From an uncultured Massilia sp. (GTDB lineage: Bacteria; Pseudomonadota; Gammaproteobacteria; Burkholderiales; Burkholderiaceae), in NCBI GenBank assembly GCA_946481275.1, contig CAMLMV010000029.1:1-64000 (forward strand): DNA of 64,000 nucleotides, written 5' to 3'. The notes under the pieces are model-generated. The model was not told where the DNA came from, ran no database searches, and saw only the letters and a program-made list of their open reading frames with translations. The translations under genes and the position numbers were made by a program. Positions 51,374 through 60,131 of the stretch are shown here, one piece after another. Numbering within the stretch: position 1 is the first letter of the stretch; the number at the start of each line of letters is the position of its first letter.

Positions 51374-52972
51374 ATGTCGAAACTTAAGTTCTCCGAAAGA
51401 AAATCCGAAGGGCTGCCGCTCGAAGCGCTGGCCCAGGGATTACGTCGTATCGCCGTGAACGCCAGTGTGGAGACACTGCAGCAGGAAACGGTAGCCGTTG
51501 CGGTGTCGCTGTGCGGCGCCGAGCGTGGATACTGGGTGGCCGCGGGCGAGACGGCCTGTATCGGAGACATGACCAGTTTCGCGGTCGGCGACGGCATGGT
51601 GGTCCTGGAGCATGCGCGGACGGTCGACGCCGCCCTGCTCGACATCCTCGCCACGTCGGCGTCCTCCGCGCTGGAGAACGCGGCCCTGCGGGACCAGTCG
51701 GCGGGGTTGGCGTTTGAACAAACCCTGCTGCACACCCTCGTTGACAACATTCCATTCCGTATCTACGCCAAGGACCGCGAAAGCCGGTTCCTGTTCGGGA
51801 ATAACCGCATGGCCCGCCTGGCCGGCGTCGAGACGCCTCCCCAACTGATCGGCAAGACCGACTACGATTTCTTCCCGGCCGAACTGGCAGCCAAATACTT
51901 TGCCGACGAAAAGCAGGTCATGGATTCCGGCCGGTCGCTGTTCGATTACGAGGAATTGGTGGAGGACCAGGACACGGGCGAATTGGGCTGGACCGTGACG
52001 ACCAAGGTGCTGCTGCGCGCCCAGGACGGTTCCGTGAACGGCATCGTCGGCATCGGTTACGACGTCACGCAGCGCAAGCTCATGGAAGAGCGCCTGCGCG
52101 AGAGAACCCAGGCGCTGGAAGTGGCCAACGCCCGGCTGGAGGCCGAGAAGGAACAGCAGCAGATCCTGATCCGCAAGCTGAGCGACATGCAGGGCCAGTT
52201 GCTGCAATCGGAAAAAATGGCGTCGATCGGCCTGCTGGCCGCGGGCGTCGCCCACGAAATCAACAATCCGCTCGCGTTCATCAGTTCGAATTTCGGCGCG
52301 CTCGAACGCGACGCAAAAGACATCCTGAAACTCATCAGCGCATTCGAAGGCGTCGAAGGGCTGCTGCCGGGCGACGCCCGCGCGCCGGTCGCCTTCATGA
52401 AGGAAGACATCGGCCTGGACGACATCCGGCAAGACCTCGACGCCCTGTTCGTCGAATCCCGCGAAGGCCTGCAGCGTGTAAAACACATCGTGCAGAACCT
52501 GAAGGATTTCTCCCGGCCCGGTGGCACGGAAAAAGAGATGGCCGATCTCGAGCAGGGATTGAACAGCACCCTGAACGTGGCCTGGAACGAAATCAAGTAC
52601 AAGGCGGAAGTCGTCAAGGAATACGCCGGCGTCCCCGAGCTATATTGCCTGCCCTCGCAGATCAACCAGGTCTTCCTGAACCTGCTCATCAACGCGGCGC
52701 ATGCGATCGAGGGCAAGGGCACGATCGTCGTGCGCACCGGCTACGACGGCAAGATCGTCTGGGTCGAGATCGAGGACAACGGCAGCGGGATCGCGCCGGA
52801 GCACCTCGATCACATTTTCGAGCCCTTCTTCACGACCAAACCCGTAGGCAAGGGGACCGGGCTTGGCCTGTCGATCGTGTACGGGATCGTGCAGGGACAC
52901 CAGGGCACGATCACCGTGAAGAGCGAGGTGGGCAAGGGGACGGCGTTCAGGGTGGCGTTGCCCCGGACGTAG
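51374..52972 (+). CDS. PAS-domain sensor histidine kinase, soluble
   Basis: The 532-residue kinase has a partial GAF-like N-terminal domain (about residues 20-105), a PAS domain (about 120-235, FRIYAKDRESRFLFGNNRMA and VNGIVGIGYDVTQRK) and a coiled-coil (about 238-280). The HisKA domain follows with VAHEINNPLAFI, then a HATPase domain (LLINAAHAIEGKG, VEIEDNGSGIAPEHL, KGTGLGLSIVYGIVQGHQG). No membrane segment is present. There is no adjacent response regulator, so it is an orphan kinase. Its last 26 bases overlap the end of the convergent D-lactate dehydrogenase-like gene. Confidence 0.87.
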   Translation: MSKLKFSERKSEGLPLEALAQGLRRIAVNASVETLQQETVAVAVSLCGAERGYWVAAGETACIGDMTSFAVGDGMVVLEHARTVDAALLDILATSASSALENAALRDQSAGLAFEQTLLHTLVDNIPFRIYAKDRESRFLFGNNRMARLAGVETPPQLIGKTDYDFFPAELAAKYFADEKQVMDSGRSLFDYEELVEDQDTGELGWTVTTKVLLRAQDGSVNGIVGIGYDVTQRKLMEERLRERTQALEVANARLEAEKEQQQILIRKLSDMQGQLLQSEKMASIGLLAAGVAHEINNPLAFISSNFGALERDAKDILKLISAFEGVEGLLPGDARAPVAFMKEDIGLDDIRQDLDALFVESREGLQRVKHIVQNLKDFSRPGGTEKEMADLEQGLNSTLNVAWNEIKYKAEVVKEYAGVPELYCLPSQINQVFLNLLINAAHAIEGKGTIVVRTGYDGKIVWVEIEDNGSGIAPEHLDHIFEPFFTTKPVGKGTGLGLSIVYGIVQGHQGTITVKSEVGKGTAFRVALPRT

Positions 52973-54407
52973 CCCAGCTGCGCCGCACTGCGCCCTCTTC
53001 GGCCGCGCCCCACAGCACCTTGCCGGGGTTGAGGATGTTCTGCGGGTCGAACACCCGCTTGATGGCCCGCATCAGTTCCACCGCCGGCAGCCCCGCTTCC
53101 TGCATCAGGAAATCCATCTTGTGCATGCCGATGCCATGCTCGCCCGAGCACGTGCCGTCGAGGCGGATCGCACGGGCCACCAGCCGGGCGTTGAGCAGTT
53201 CCGCGCGTTCGCGCTGCTCCGGCTTGTGCGGATCGATCAGGTAGCCGAAATGGAAGTTGCCGTCGCCGACATGCCCGACCAGGGAATACGGCACGCCCAT
53301 CTCGTCCGCTTCGCGCACCGACTCGAGCAGGCACTCCGCCAGGCGCCTGATCGGCACGCAGGTGTCGGTGCTGATCGCGCGGCAGCCGGGTATCGATGCG
53401 ATGGCGGCGAAATACGCATGGTGGCGCGCCGTCCAGAGCCGCGACCGCGCCTCGGGGTCGGTGGCCCAGGAAAACGCCGCGCCGCCGTGTTCCGCGGCCA
53501 GGGCCTCGACCGTTTCCGCCTGTTCGCGCACGGAGGCCGGCGTGCCGTGGAATTCCATCAGCAGCATCGGTTCTTCGCGCAGATCCAGCTTGCTGTACCG
53601 GTTCACCATGCGCACAGTGTTCGCGTCGATCAGTTCCATGCGCGCGATCGGAATGCCGGATTGGACGATGTCGATCGCGGCACCGACGGCATCCGCGATG
53701 CCCGGGAACGAGCACACGGCCGCCGACTGCGCTTCCGGCAGCGGGTGCAGGCGCACGACGATCTCGGTGAACACGCCGAGCGTGCCTTCGCTGCCAACCA
53801 TCAGGCGGGTCAGGTCGTAGCCCGCACTGCTCTTGCGCGCACGCGTCCCGGTATGCACGATCTCGCCGGCGGCCGTGACGACCTGCAGCGCGAGCACGTT
53901 CTCGCGCATCGTCCCGTAGCGCACGGCATTGGTGCCGCTGGCACGCGTGGCGCACATGCCGCCGATCGACGCGTCCGCGCCCGGATCCACGGGAAAGAAC
54001 AGCCCCGTGCCCTTGAGGGCCTGGTTCAGCTGCATCCGCGTGACACCCGGCTGCACCGTCGCCGTCATGTCCGCGGTATCGATGGCCAGCACGCGGTTCA
54101 TGCGGCTCACGTCCAGGCTGATGCCGCCCCGTACCGCCAGCAGGTGGCCTTCCAGCGACGAACCCGCGCCGAACGGGATCACGGGCACCGCGTGCCTGTT
54201 GGCCAGCGCGAGCAGCGCCTGGACGTCGCCGACGTCCTCGGCGAACACCACGGCGTCCGGCGGGTTCACGTCCACGAATGCAGATTCGTCGCGGCCGTGC
54301 TGGTCGCGGACTGCGGCGGCGGTCGAGAGGCGGGGGCCGAAGCGGGTTTGCAGTTCGGCCAGCAGCGGGGCCGGCAGGCCTTGGTCCGGGGTCATGCGGT
54401 CATTCAT
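52947..54407 (-). CDS. FAD-binding oxidoreductase, D-lactate dehydrogenase (cytochrome)-like
   Basis: The 486-residue protein has the FAD-binding PCMH domain (about residues 45-220, VIPFGAGSSLEGHLLAVRGGISLD and the later GGMCATRASGTNAVRYG) and the C-terminal FAD-linked oxidase domain with GEHGIGMHKMDFL. This is the GlcD/Dld group that oxidises D-lactate or glycolate and feeds electrons to the respiratory chain. It lacks a separate [4Fe-4S] C-terminal domain. It precedes nothing on its strand; the isochorismatase-like gene lies upstream with 43 bases between, and they may be cotranscribed. Confidence 0.84.
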   Translation of the reverse strand: MNDRMTPDQGLPAPLLAELQTRFGPRLSTAAAVRDQHGRDESAFVDVNPPDAVVFAEDVGDVQALLALANRHAVPVIPFGAGSSLEGHLLAVRGGISLDVSRMNRVLAIDTADMTATVQPGVTRMQLNQALKGTGLFFPVDPGADASIGGMCATRASGTNAVRYGTMRENVLALQVVTAAGEIVHTGTRARKSSAGYDLTRLMVGSEGTLGVFTEIVVRLHPLPEAQSAAVCSFPGIADAVGAAIDIVQSGIPIARMELIDANTVRMVNRYSKLDLREEPMLLMEFHGTPASVREQAETVEALAAEHGGAAFSWATDPEARSRLWTARHHAYFAAIASIPGCRAISTDTCVPIRRLAECLLESVREADEMGVPYSLVGHVGDGNFHFGYLIDPHKPEQRERAELLNARLVARAIRLDGTCSGEHGIGMHKMDFLMQEAGLPAVELMRAIKRVFDPQNILNPGKVLWGAAEEGAVRRSWATSGATPP

Positions 54408-54450
54408 TCCAAACTTCCTTGTGATATTGGTGGTGCCGGGCGCCGGGCTC

Positions 54451-54999
54451 TTAAAAATCCACGTCGGCCGTCTGTGCGGTCCCAGCGCTGCGGCCGGGGC
54501 CAGTATGGTAGCTCCAGTACAGGTTCGTGTGCGCGATCACCTTGGCCGGTTCCGGTGCGCCCCATTCGGTCTTGTCGCCCGTCGTGTGGGCATCGCTGAC
54601 GAGGATGACGTCGTAGCCACGCGTAAAGGCGCCGTGGATCGTCGAGCGGATGCAGGCATCGGTCTCGGCGCCCGCCACGACCAGCCTGCCCACCCGCAGT
54701 GCCGCCAGGCGCTCGGCCAGTACGGTATCCTCGAAGGCGTCGCCGTAGGCCTTGTCGATCCGCACCTCGTCCGGCGCGGGATGCAGCTCCGGCACCAGCG
54801 CCCAGCCCTCCGTGCCGCGCACCAGGCCGTCGTCCGCATGCTGGACCCAGATCACCGGAACGCCCGCGGCGCGCGCCCTGTCGACCAGCAGGTTGATGTT
54901 CGCAATGACCGCATCGCGGGCGTGCGCCTGGGCGACCACGTCCCGTTGCACGTCGACGATGAGCAGGGCGGTGTTTGGGCGGTTCTCGAATGTCGTCAT
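54451..54999 (-). CDS. Isochorismatase-family cysteine hydrolase
   Basis: The 182-residue protein shows the cysteine hydrolase triad: D16 in LLIVDVQRD, a lysine in RIDKAYGDAF near residue 83 and a cysteine in AGAETDACIRST near residue 113. Family members cleave amides or C-O bonds of small metabolites; the substrate is unknown. It is cytoplasmic. It is followed 43 bases later by the D-lactate dehydrogenase-like gene on the same strand. Confidence 0.85.
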   Translation of the reverse strand: MTTFENRPNTALLIVDVQRDVVAQAHARDAVIANINLLVDRARAAGVPVIWVQHADDGLVRGTEGWALVPELHPAPDEVRIDKAYGDAFEDTVLAERLAALRVGRLVVAGAETDACIRSTIHGAFTRGYDVILVSDAHTTGDKTEWGAPEPAKVIAHTNLYWSYHTGPGRSAGTAQTADVDF

Positions 55000-55117
55000 A
55001 AAGGCCTCGTTGAAGGTTATCTATCCAAAGTGGGTTTCTGGCCGGGCTTGCCTGTTATCAGCGTAGCAGTTTGCCGAGGTGGCACTCGCGGAGCGTAACA
55101 GGCGGTACACAGTCGGG

Positions 55118-55558
55118 TTACCGACATCTGCTGGAACGCTCATTGTATTGATCCCGGGACAATTCGCGACTCTCGGATGTACTAGCTCCGGGGCGATCTT
55201 CCGGGACAAGCTCCACTGCCGCCCAATGCCAGCCTGGAATGGCTTTGACAATCGTTGGCTTGTAACCAGCCGCCGAGACGCCGAACTCAAACGGAAGCGC
55301 GTCAGCACCACCAAGTGCAAAGCAACCGGACTGCGTCGTACGTGCCGTGTACCAGTAAAGATGCACAGCCGCGTTGGAAACCGGCCGACGTGATACTGCG
55401 TCTGTCACCGTTCCCGTGACATAACCCGCTCGATGGCATGGCACGAAGTAACAACAACTGCTCAGTAACAGCGGGATCAGGAGAAGGGAAACCCTTGCAA
55501 GCGAAAGTTTCACGATAAGTTTCACGAGTGTGTTGCGTCGATCGACGCTAACGCGCAT
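55118..55558 (-). CDS. Small lipoprotein with carboxypeptidase-regulatory-like domain
   Basis: The 146-residue product has a lipoprotein signal (SLARVSLLLIPLLLSSCC, lipobox LLSSC) and a beta-rich domain (GYVTGTVTDAVSRRPVSNAAVHL, and VSAAGYKPTIVKAIPG). The ATG at 55558 is the only plausible start but has a poor ribosome binding site; a GTG downstream is possible. The region 55020-55560 has visibly lower GC than its neighbours, so the gene may have been acquired or relaxed. Its 5' end overlaps the lost C-terminal codons of tagF (55548-55558). Confidence 0.5.
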   Translation of the reverse strand: MRVSVDRRNTLVKLIVKLSLARVSLLLIPLLLSSCCYFVPCHRAGYVTGTVTDAVSRRPVSNAAVHLYWYTARTTQSGCFALGGADALPFEFGVSAAGYKPTIVKAIPGWHWAAVELVPEDRPGASTSESRELSRDQYNERSSRCR

Positions 55559-56159
55559 CCAGCATCGCCGTAAACCGCTCCGCCCTCGGTAGCCCTGCAC
55601 ACATGAGCATCGACGGCTCCACGCCGGGCGCCCCATCCGTCCATCACAGACTGTGCCCCTGCAACGCAGCCGCAGCAACGCGGTCGCCGACACCCTCGTC
55701 CAGCGCAAACCGCCACGCCCCGCCAGCAGGCGCGGCCTGTCCGGCATCGATCAACGCCGGCGCCGGCATCGCATCGAACTGCGCCAGCCTGAACCCCGGA
55801 TCCAGCGATGCCCGTGCCAGGTCCTCGATCGCGTCATACCACGCCGCGTGCTTGTGAAACCAGTCCAGCAACGGCGGCGTCCCGACCGCCCCGATCATCA
55901 GCGGAAAATAGCGCCCGACGCGATCCACGCTCGGCATCATCACGCCGCCCAATCCTTCAGAACCGAGAATGCCGGGCGAGATCGCAAACCGCCACACGGG
56001 ACTGGTGAGATAGTGATTCAACCACTGATCCCCCAACTGCTGCCGGCTCGCGTGAACGCACTGCTGCAACCACGCATCCCAGGCAGCCACCAGCCCATCA
56101 GGCAGCCCGCGCGACACGAAGTCCCCGAGCGTGGAGACCTTGCCGAAGTACCCGGTCAC
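55548..56159 (-). pseudogene. tagF: TagF (type VI secretion accessory) broken by an in-frame TGA
   Basis: The frame from the GTG at 56159 gives MTGYFGKVSTLGDFVSRGLP, GVMMPSVDRVGRYFPLMI and WYDAIEDLARASLDP, all typical of TagF/DUF2094. It is interrupted by TGA at 55644-55646 in QGHSL-stop-WTDGAPGVEPSM. The same frame then stays open for another 31 codons with TagF-like sequence to a TAG at 55548. The stop sits where family members usually have a second tryptophan (SLWW), so TGG to TGA is the simplest explanation. The start overlaps the tssM stop as GTGA. Confidence 0.75.
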
Positions 56160-56584
56160 AGCTTGTCCACGCAGCGGAACTGTTCCAGCACGGCGCGGCG
56201 GAACGGGTTGACGACACTGCTCGCGGTCAGTTCCAGCGCCGCCTTGCGGCCGTCCGCGTCGAACGTCACGTTGTAGCGCTCACCCTGCGCCGTGGGCGCC
56301 ACGGTGGCCTTGTCGAGCATGCGGAACCACGCCCACGGCCCTTCCGTGCGCAACGTGCCGTGCGCGCTCGCGGGTGTGACGTCCAGGCGCACCTGTCCGC
56401 CGCCCTTCCCGCTCGGCAGCTGGAACGATGCCGGCGTCAGCGCGCCCGGCGTGGCGGTCCACACCTGCCCATCGATATCGAGCACGAACTTCGTGATGGC
56501 AGGGTCGAGCGCCACCGGCTTCAGGTCGAAGCGCATCGATGCCTGGCGGCCGCCGTTCGCGAAGAACGCATCGCGGATTTTCAT
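56156..56584 (-). pseudogene. TssM/IcmF C-terminal fragment (type VI secretion)
   Basis: The 142-residue frame reads KIRDAFFANGGRQASMRFDLKPVALDP, FVLDIDGQVWTATPG, GPWAWFRMLDKATVAPT, and ends VVNPFRRAVLEQFRCVDKL. This is the extreme C-terminal domain of TssM (about 1200 residues when complete), and its natural end is kept. Everything before it is missing; directly upstream a TssA fragment continues in another frame. It must therefore be a deletion remnant. The stop codon overlaps the tagF start. Confidence 0.72.
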
Positions 56585-57260
56585 TGGACTCGCCCGGCTG
56601 CGGTCCGCGGATCACGTACAACTGCTGCATGCTGTCCGGCGCAAGGTTCTCCATGACTTCCATGAAGCTCATCGGCGCCAGGCGCTTGGCCCGTTCCAGC
56701 AGCATGGGCACGGGGCTCGACGGCTCGTAGCGCTGGTAGTAGGCGAGAATCTTGTCGATCATGCGGATCACGTCCGCGCGGCGGGTCACGTCGCCCGTGA
56801 TGGCCGCGGCGCGCGGCGCGGTCGTGCTGCCGCCTTGTGCCGCGGCGTCATCGCCGTCCGACGCGGGGGCCTCGGCCTCGGGCGCGGCCTGCGCGCGGCT
56901 GGCCAGCAGGTCAGCCATGCGGCGCAGCTGGCGCGTCAGCGGCGTGAAATTCAGGGACTGCGTGCTGCCCACGTGGTCCGCGAGCGCGGCCTCCATGTTC
57001 ACCACGCTGTCCAGCGCACCGTTGACGGCGCTGGTGGCGGCCTGCATGGCGTCGTCGGACACGTCGGCCAGCGCCGCGTCGATCGATTCGGGCGACAGCG
57101 CGGCCTGCCCGTCCAGGACCGAGGCCTCGCCGTGCGCCTGCTCCAGCGCGCGCAGGGTCAACGGGCCCAGGCCGGGCAGCATGACGAAGGCGGTCTCGCG
57201 CAATTCGCGCAGGGTCGTCGCCGGGTCGGTCAACTGGAAGTGAAAGGCATTGGTTGCCTT
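56585..57260 (-). pseudogene. TssA/ImpA fragment (type VI secretion), 5' end missing
   Basis: The frame from about 57260 down to 56585 matches the middle and C-terminus of TssA: FHFQLTDPATTLRELRETAF, LGPLTLRALEQAHGEASV, then RADVIRMIDKILAYYQRYEP and SSPVPMLLERAKRLAPMSFM. The N-terminal ImpA domain (about 150 residues in intact genes) is absent, a stop lies at 57261-57263 and only a TTG is available as a start. The frame runs into the tssM fragment near GPQPGESNE. It is most simply a truncated gene in a decayed cluster. Confidence 0.72.
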
Positions 57261-57263
57261 TCA
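57241..57263. repeat. Inverted repeat at the junction between cox genes and the T6SS remnant
   Basis: TGAAAGGCA (57241-57249) and TGCCTTTCA (57255-57263) are perfect 9-bp arms with a TTGGT loop. No T-run follows on the minus strand, so it is not an obvious terminator for the oxidase operon. Confidence 0.6.
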
Positions 57264-57309
57264 TGGAACGATGGTTGAAATTTCTTTACATGAAATGAAA
57301 AGATGGCAT

Positions 57310-57654
57310 TCAGGCGCAGCCGGTAACCAGCAGTAGCGGCACGCCCGTCCACGCCACCGCGACGAGAGCCAGCACGGCCAGCACGAGCCGGGCCCAGTCG
57401 AGCAGGCCGGCGTCAATACGCCGGGGGACGTCGCGCGCGCGCCACGCGAGCCACGCGCACGCGCCGATCGCCGCCAGCGTGACGGCGCCCAGCAGCAAGC
57501 GGTCCGGCCCGCCGGGACGCATGCCGGCCGGCGTGCACTGGGCCGCCGCGAGGCCGTAGGCGAAGGCGAAGTGGACGCTCCACACGAGCAGCGGCAGCGT
57601 CCCCGCCAGCAGGCGGCGCCAGAACGATTCGCGGGTCCGCGGCATCATGACCAT
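57310..57654 (-). CDS. Small membrane protein of the cytochrome oxidase operon
   Basis: The 114-residue product has three predicted membrane segments (LLAGTLPLLVWSVHFAFAYGL, LLLGAVTLAAIGACAWLAW and LVLAVLALVAVAWTGVPLLL). The ATG overlaps the stop of the fused oxidase gene (TGATG), so it is part of that operon; it could be an accessory or assembly factor. I recognise no named family. Alternative starts at 57648 and 57645 exist. The stop is about 50 bases from the T6SS remnant. Confidence 0.6.
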   Translation of the reverse strand: MVMMPRTRESFWRRLLAGTLPLLVWSVHFAFAYGLAAAQCTPAGMRPGGPDRLLLGAVTLAAIGACAWLAWRARDVPRRIDAGLLDWARLVLAVLALVAVAWTGVPLLLVTGCA

Positions 57655-60131
57655 CACTCCATCAGCAGCGGCACGAGCCGCACGACGAGCATCCCGGCGA
57701 TGCCCTGCAACGTCGTCACGTGCCACACGAGCGCGATGGTGTCGAGCGACGCGCGGCTGCGTTCTCCCAGCAGACCGCACCACGCGCGCGCGGCCAGATA
57801 CGGCGCCAGCACGGCGAGCGTCACGACGTGCAGGCCCTGGTAGGAGGCCAATGCCGCGACGCCCGCGGCCCACGCGCTGGCGGTCGGGTCCAGCCCGGCG
57901 CCCTGCAGGCCGCGCACGTCGAGCGCACACGATGCGAGCACGCAGCCCAGCGCCGCCAGCACGAGCCACGGCAGGCGCCGCGTGCCCATGGCGCGCGTCG
58001 CGAACCAGACGAGCAATGAGCCCAGCACCAGCAGGCCGGCGGATGCGAGGGCCAGGTCCTGCGACGGGAGCGTGGCGCCGGGCGGCGGGCACACCGTCAG
58101 GCGCATCGTCACGTGCACGTAGGCGAACGCGAAGCACGCAAAGATGCTGAGGTCGACGACGAGCATGACGATGGCGGCCCACCACGCGTGCGATGCGGTG
58201 CCGGTGGCGCCGACCGGGATGCGTTCGCCGTTGCCGATGTCGACGTCGGTGTACGCGTTCTCGCGGTCCGCCTGCCACATCCAGCCCAGCACCGCCGCGA
58301 TGGCCGTTACGCCGCAGACCCAGGCGAGCACGTTCAGCTTCACGGTCAGCAGCAGGAAGAAACCGGCCGTGCCGGCGGCGGCAATGAGCGGCAGCCAGCT
58401 GTCGCCGGGCAGGATGAGGACGTAGCGCGGGGCTGCCGCGACGGGACTCGTCGCGATGGTCTCGCGCGCGCCCGTCGCCGTGCGCGGCAGGTAGTGGCGG
58501 CCCTCTTCCACTTCGCGCACGAGTTCCGGACGGTCCCACAGCGGGTCGATGGAATCGATGCGCGGGATGCTGCGGTTGCCGTAATCCTCGGACGGCAGCC
58601 ATTCGAGCGTGGACGCGTTCCACGGGTTGCCGACGGGGCGCTCGGGACGGCGCAATGCACGCCACGCATCCCATGCGAACAGCACCACGCCGAGCGCGAA
58701 GGTGAATGCGCCCACCGTCGACAGCATGTTCAGGCCATTCCACCCGAGGTCCGCCGCATACGTGTAGACACGGCGCGGCATGCCGAGCAATCCCGTCACG
58801 TGCATCGGGAAGAACGCGACGTTGAAGCCGACGAACATCAGGCCGAACACCCAGCGCGCGAGCCCTTCGGACAGGCGGTTGCCGTTCACGAGCGGCAGCC
58901 AGTAGTACAGCGCGGCGAACACGGGGAACACCATCCCGCCGATCAGCACGTAGTGGAAGTGCGCGACGACGAAATAGGTGTCGTGCACCTGCCAGTCGAA
59001 CGGGATCACCGCGACCATCACCCCGGTCAGCCCGCCCAGCACGAAGATGGCCATGAAACCGAGCAGGAACAGCGTGGGCGCGTTCGCCTTCACCTTCCCT
59101 TTCCACAGCGTGGCGATCCACGCGAACACCTGGATCGCGGTGGGCACGGCCACCGCCATGCTGGCAGCGGAAACAAAACCCATCTCCAGCGTGCCGAGGC
59201 CCGCCGTGAACATGTGGTGCGCCCACAGGCCGAAGCTGAAGACGCCCACGCCGACGAGGGCCGCGATGATGGCGCGGCGCGCGACGAGCGGCGTGGCGGC
59301 GAGGGTCGGCACGATCGTCGACACCATGCCGGCGGCCGGCAAGAAGATGATGTAGACCTCGGGGTGGCCGAAGAACCAGAACAGGTGCTGCCACAGCAGC
59401 GGATCGCCGCCGCGGTCGGCGAGGAAGAACGGCCAGTCGAACGCGCGCTCCAGTTCCAGCAGCGCGGTGCCTGCGATCACGGCGGGGAACGCGAACACGA
59501 TCATCACGCCCACGACCAGCATGGCCCACGCATAGACGGGCATGCGGCCCAGGGTCATGCCCGGTGCGCGCGTAAACAGGATGCCGACGATCAGTTCGAT
59601 GGCGCCGGCGATCGCGGAGATCTCGATGAAGCCGATGCCCAGCAGCCAGAAGTCGGCGTTGAGGCCCGGCGAATACTTCAGGCTAGTGAGCGGCGGATAC
59701 ATGAACCAGCCGCCGTCCGGCGCGAGGCCGAAAAACAGCGTGCAGAAGAACGCGAGGCCGCCGATTGCATACGACCAGTAGGCGTACGCGGACAGGCGCG
59801 GGAACGGCAGGTCGCGCGCGCCCAGCATGTTCGGCAGCAGGTACACGGCGATGGCTTCCACGATCGGGATCGCGAACAGGAACATCATCACCGAGCCGTG
59901 CATCGTGAACACCTGGTTGTACGTCTCGGCGCCGAGGAAGCCGTTGCCCGGCACGGCCAGCTGCACACGCATCAGGAGGCCCAGCACGCCGGCGAGGATG
60001 AAGAACAGCAGCGCCGTGCCGATGTACAGCAGGCCGATGTTCGTGTTGTTCACGGACGAGAAGAAGCGCCAGCCGCGCTGCGTGCGCCAGACGTCTTCCA
60101 ACCGCGCGAGGTCGTCGTCCTGGCCCGTCAT
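57654..60131 (-). CDS. Cytochrome c oxidase subunit I fused to subunit III-like domain (caa3-type)
   Basis: The 825-residue protein starts MTGQDDDLARLEDVW and contains the full CtaD core: TMHGSVMMFLFAIP, WQHLFWFFGHPEVYIIFLP and HDTYFVVAHFHYVLIGG with the haem and CuB histidines, ending about residue 540. After a linker, a second segment (about 580-825) has the subunit III layout (WWAAIVMLVVDLSIFACFAFAYVHV and several further helices). Such I+III fusions occur in caa3-type oxidases that reduce O2 to water with cytochrome c. The ATG overlaps the coxB stop as ATGA. Confidence 0.88.
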   Translation of the reverse strand: MTGQDDDLARLEDVWRTQRGWRFFSSVNNTNIGLLYIGTALLFFILAGVLGLLMRVQLAVPGNGFLGAETYNQVFTMHGSVMMFLFAIPIVEAIAVYLLPNMLGARDLPFPRLSAYAYWSYAIGGLAFFCTLFFGLAPDGGWFMYPPLTSLKYSPGLNADFWLLGIGFIEISAIAGAIELIVGILFTRAPGMTLGRMPVYAWAMLVVGVMIVFAFPAVIAGTALLELERAFDWPFFLADRGGDPLLWQHLFWFFGHPEVYIIFLPAAGMVSTIVPTLAATPLVARRAIIAALVGVGVFSFGLWAHHMFTAGLGTLEMGFVSAASMAVAVPTAIQVFAWIATLWKGKVKANAPTLFLLGFMAIFVLGGLTGVMVAVIPFDWQVHDTYFVVAHFHYVLIGGMVFPVFAALYYWLPLVNGNRLSEGLARWVFGLMFVGFNVAFFPMHVTGLLGMPRRVYTYAADLGWNGLNMLSTVGAFTFALGVVLFAWDAWRALRRPERPVGNPWNASTLEWLPSEDYGNRSIPRIDSIDPLWDRPELVREVEEGRHYLPRTATGARETIATSPVAAAPRYVLILPGDSWLPLIAAAGTAGFFLLLTVKLNVLAWVCGVTAIAAVLGWMWQADRENAYTDVDIGNGERIPVGATGTASHAWWAAIVMLVVDLSIFACFAFAYVHVTMRLTVCPPPGATLPSQDLALASAGLLVLGSLLVWFATRAMGTRRLPWLVLAALGCVLASCALDVRGLQGAGLDPTASAWAAGVAALASYQGLHVVTLAVLAPYLAARAWCGLLGERSRASLDTIALVWHVTTLQGIAGMLVVRLVPLLME

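Noticed and set aside
54410..55010. Isochorismatase gene as part of a siderophore cluster
   Set aside because: No entA/B/C/E-like genes are nearby and the cysteine hydrolase family is broad.
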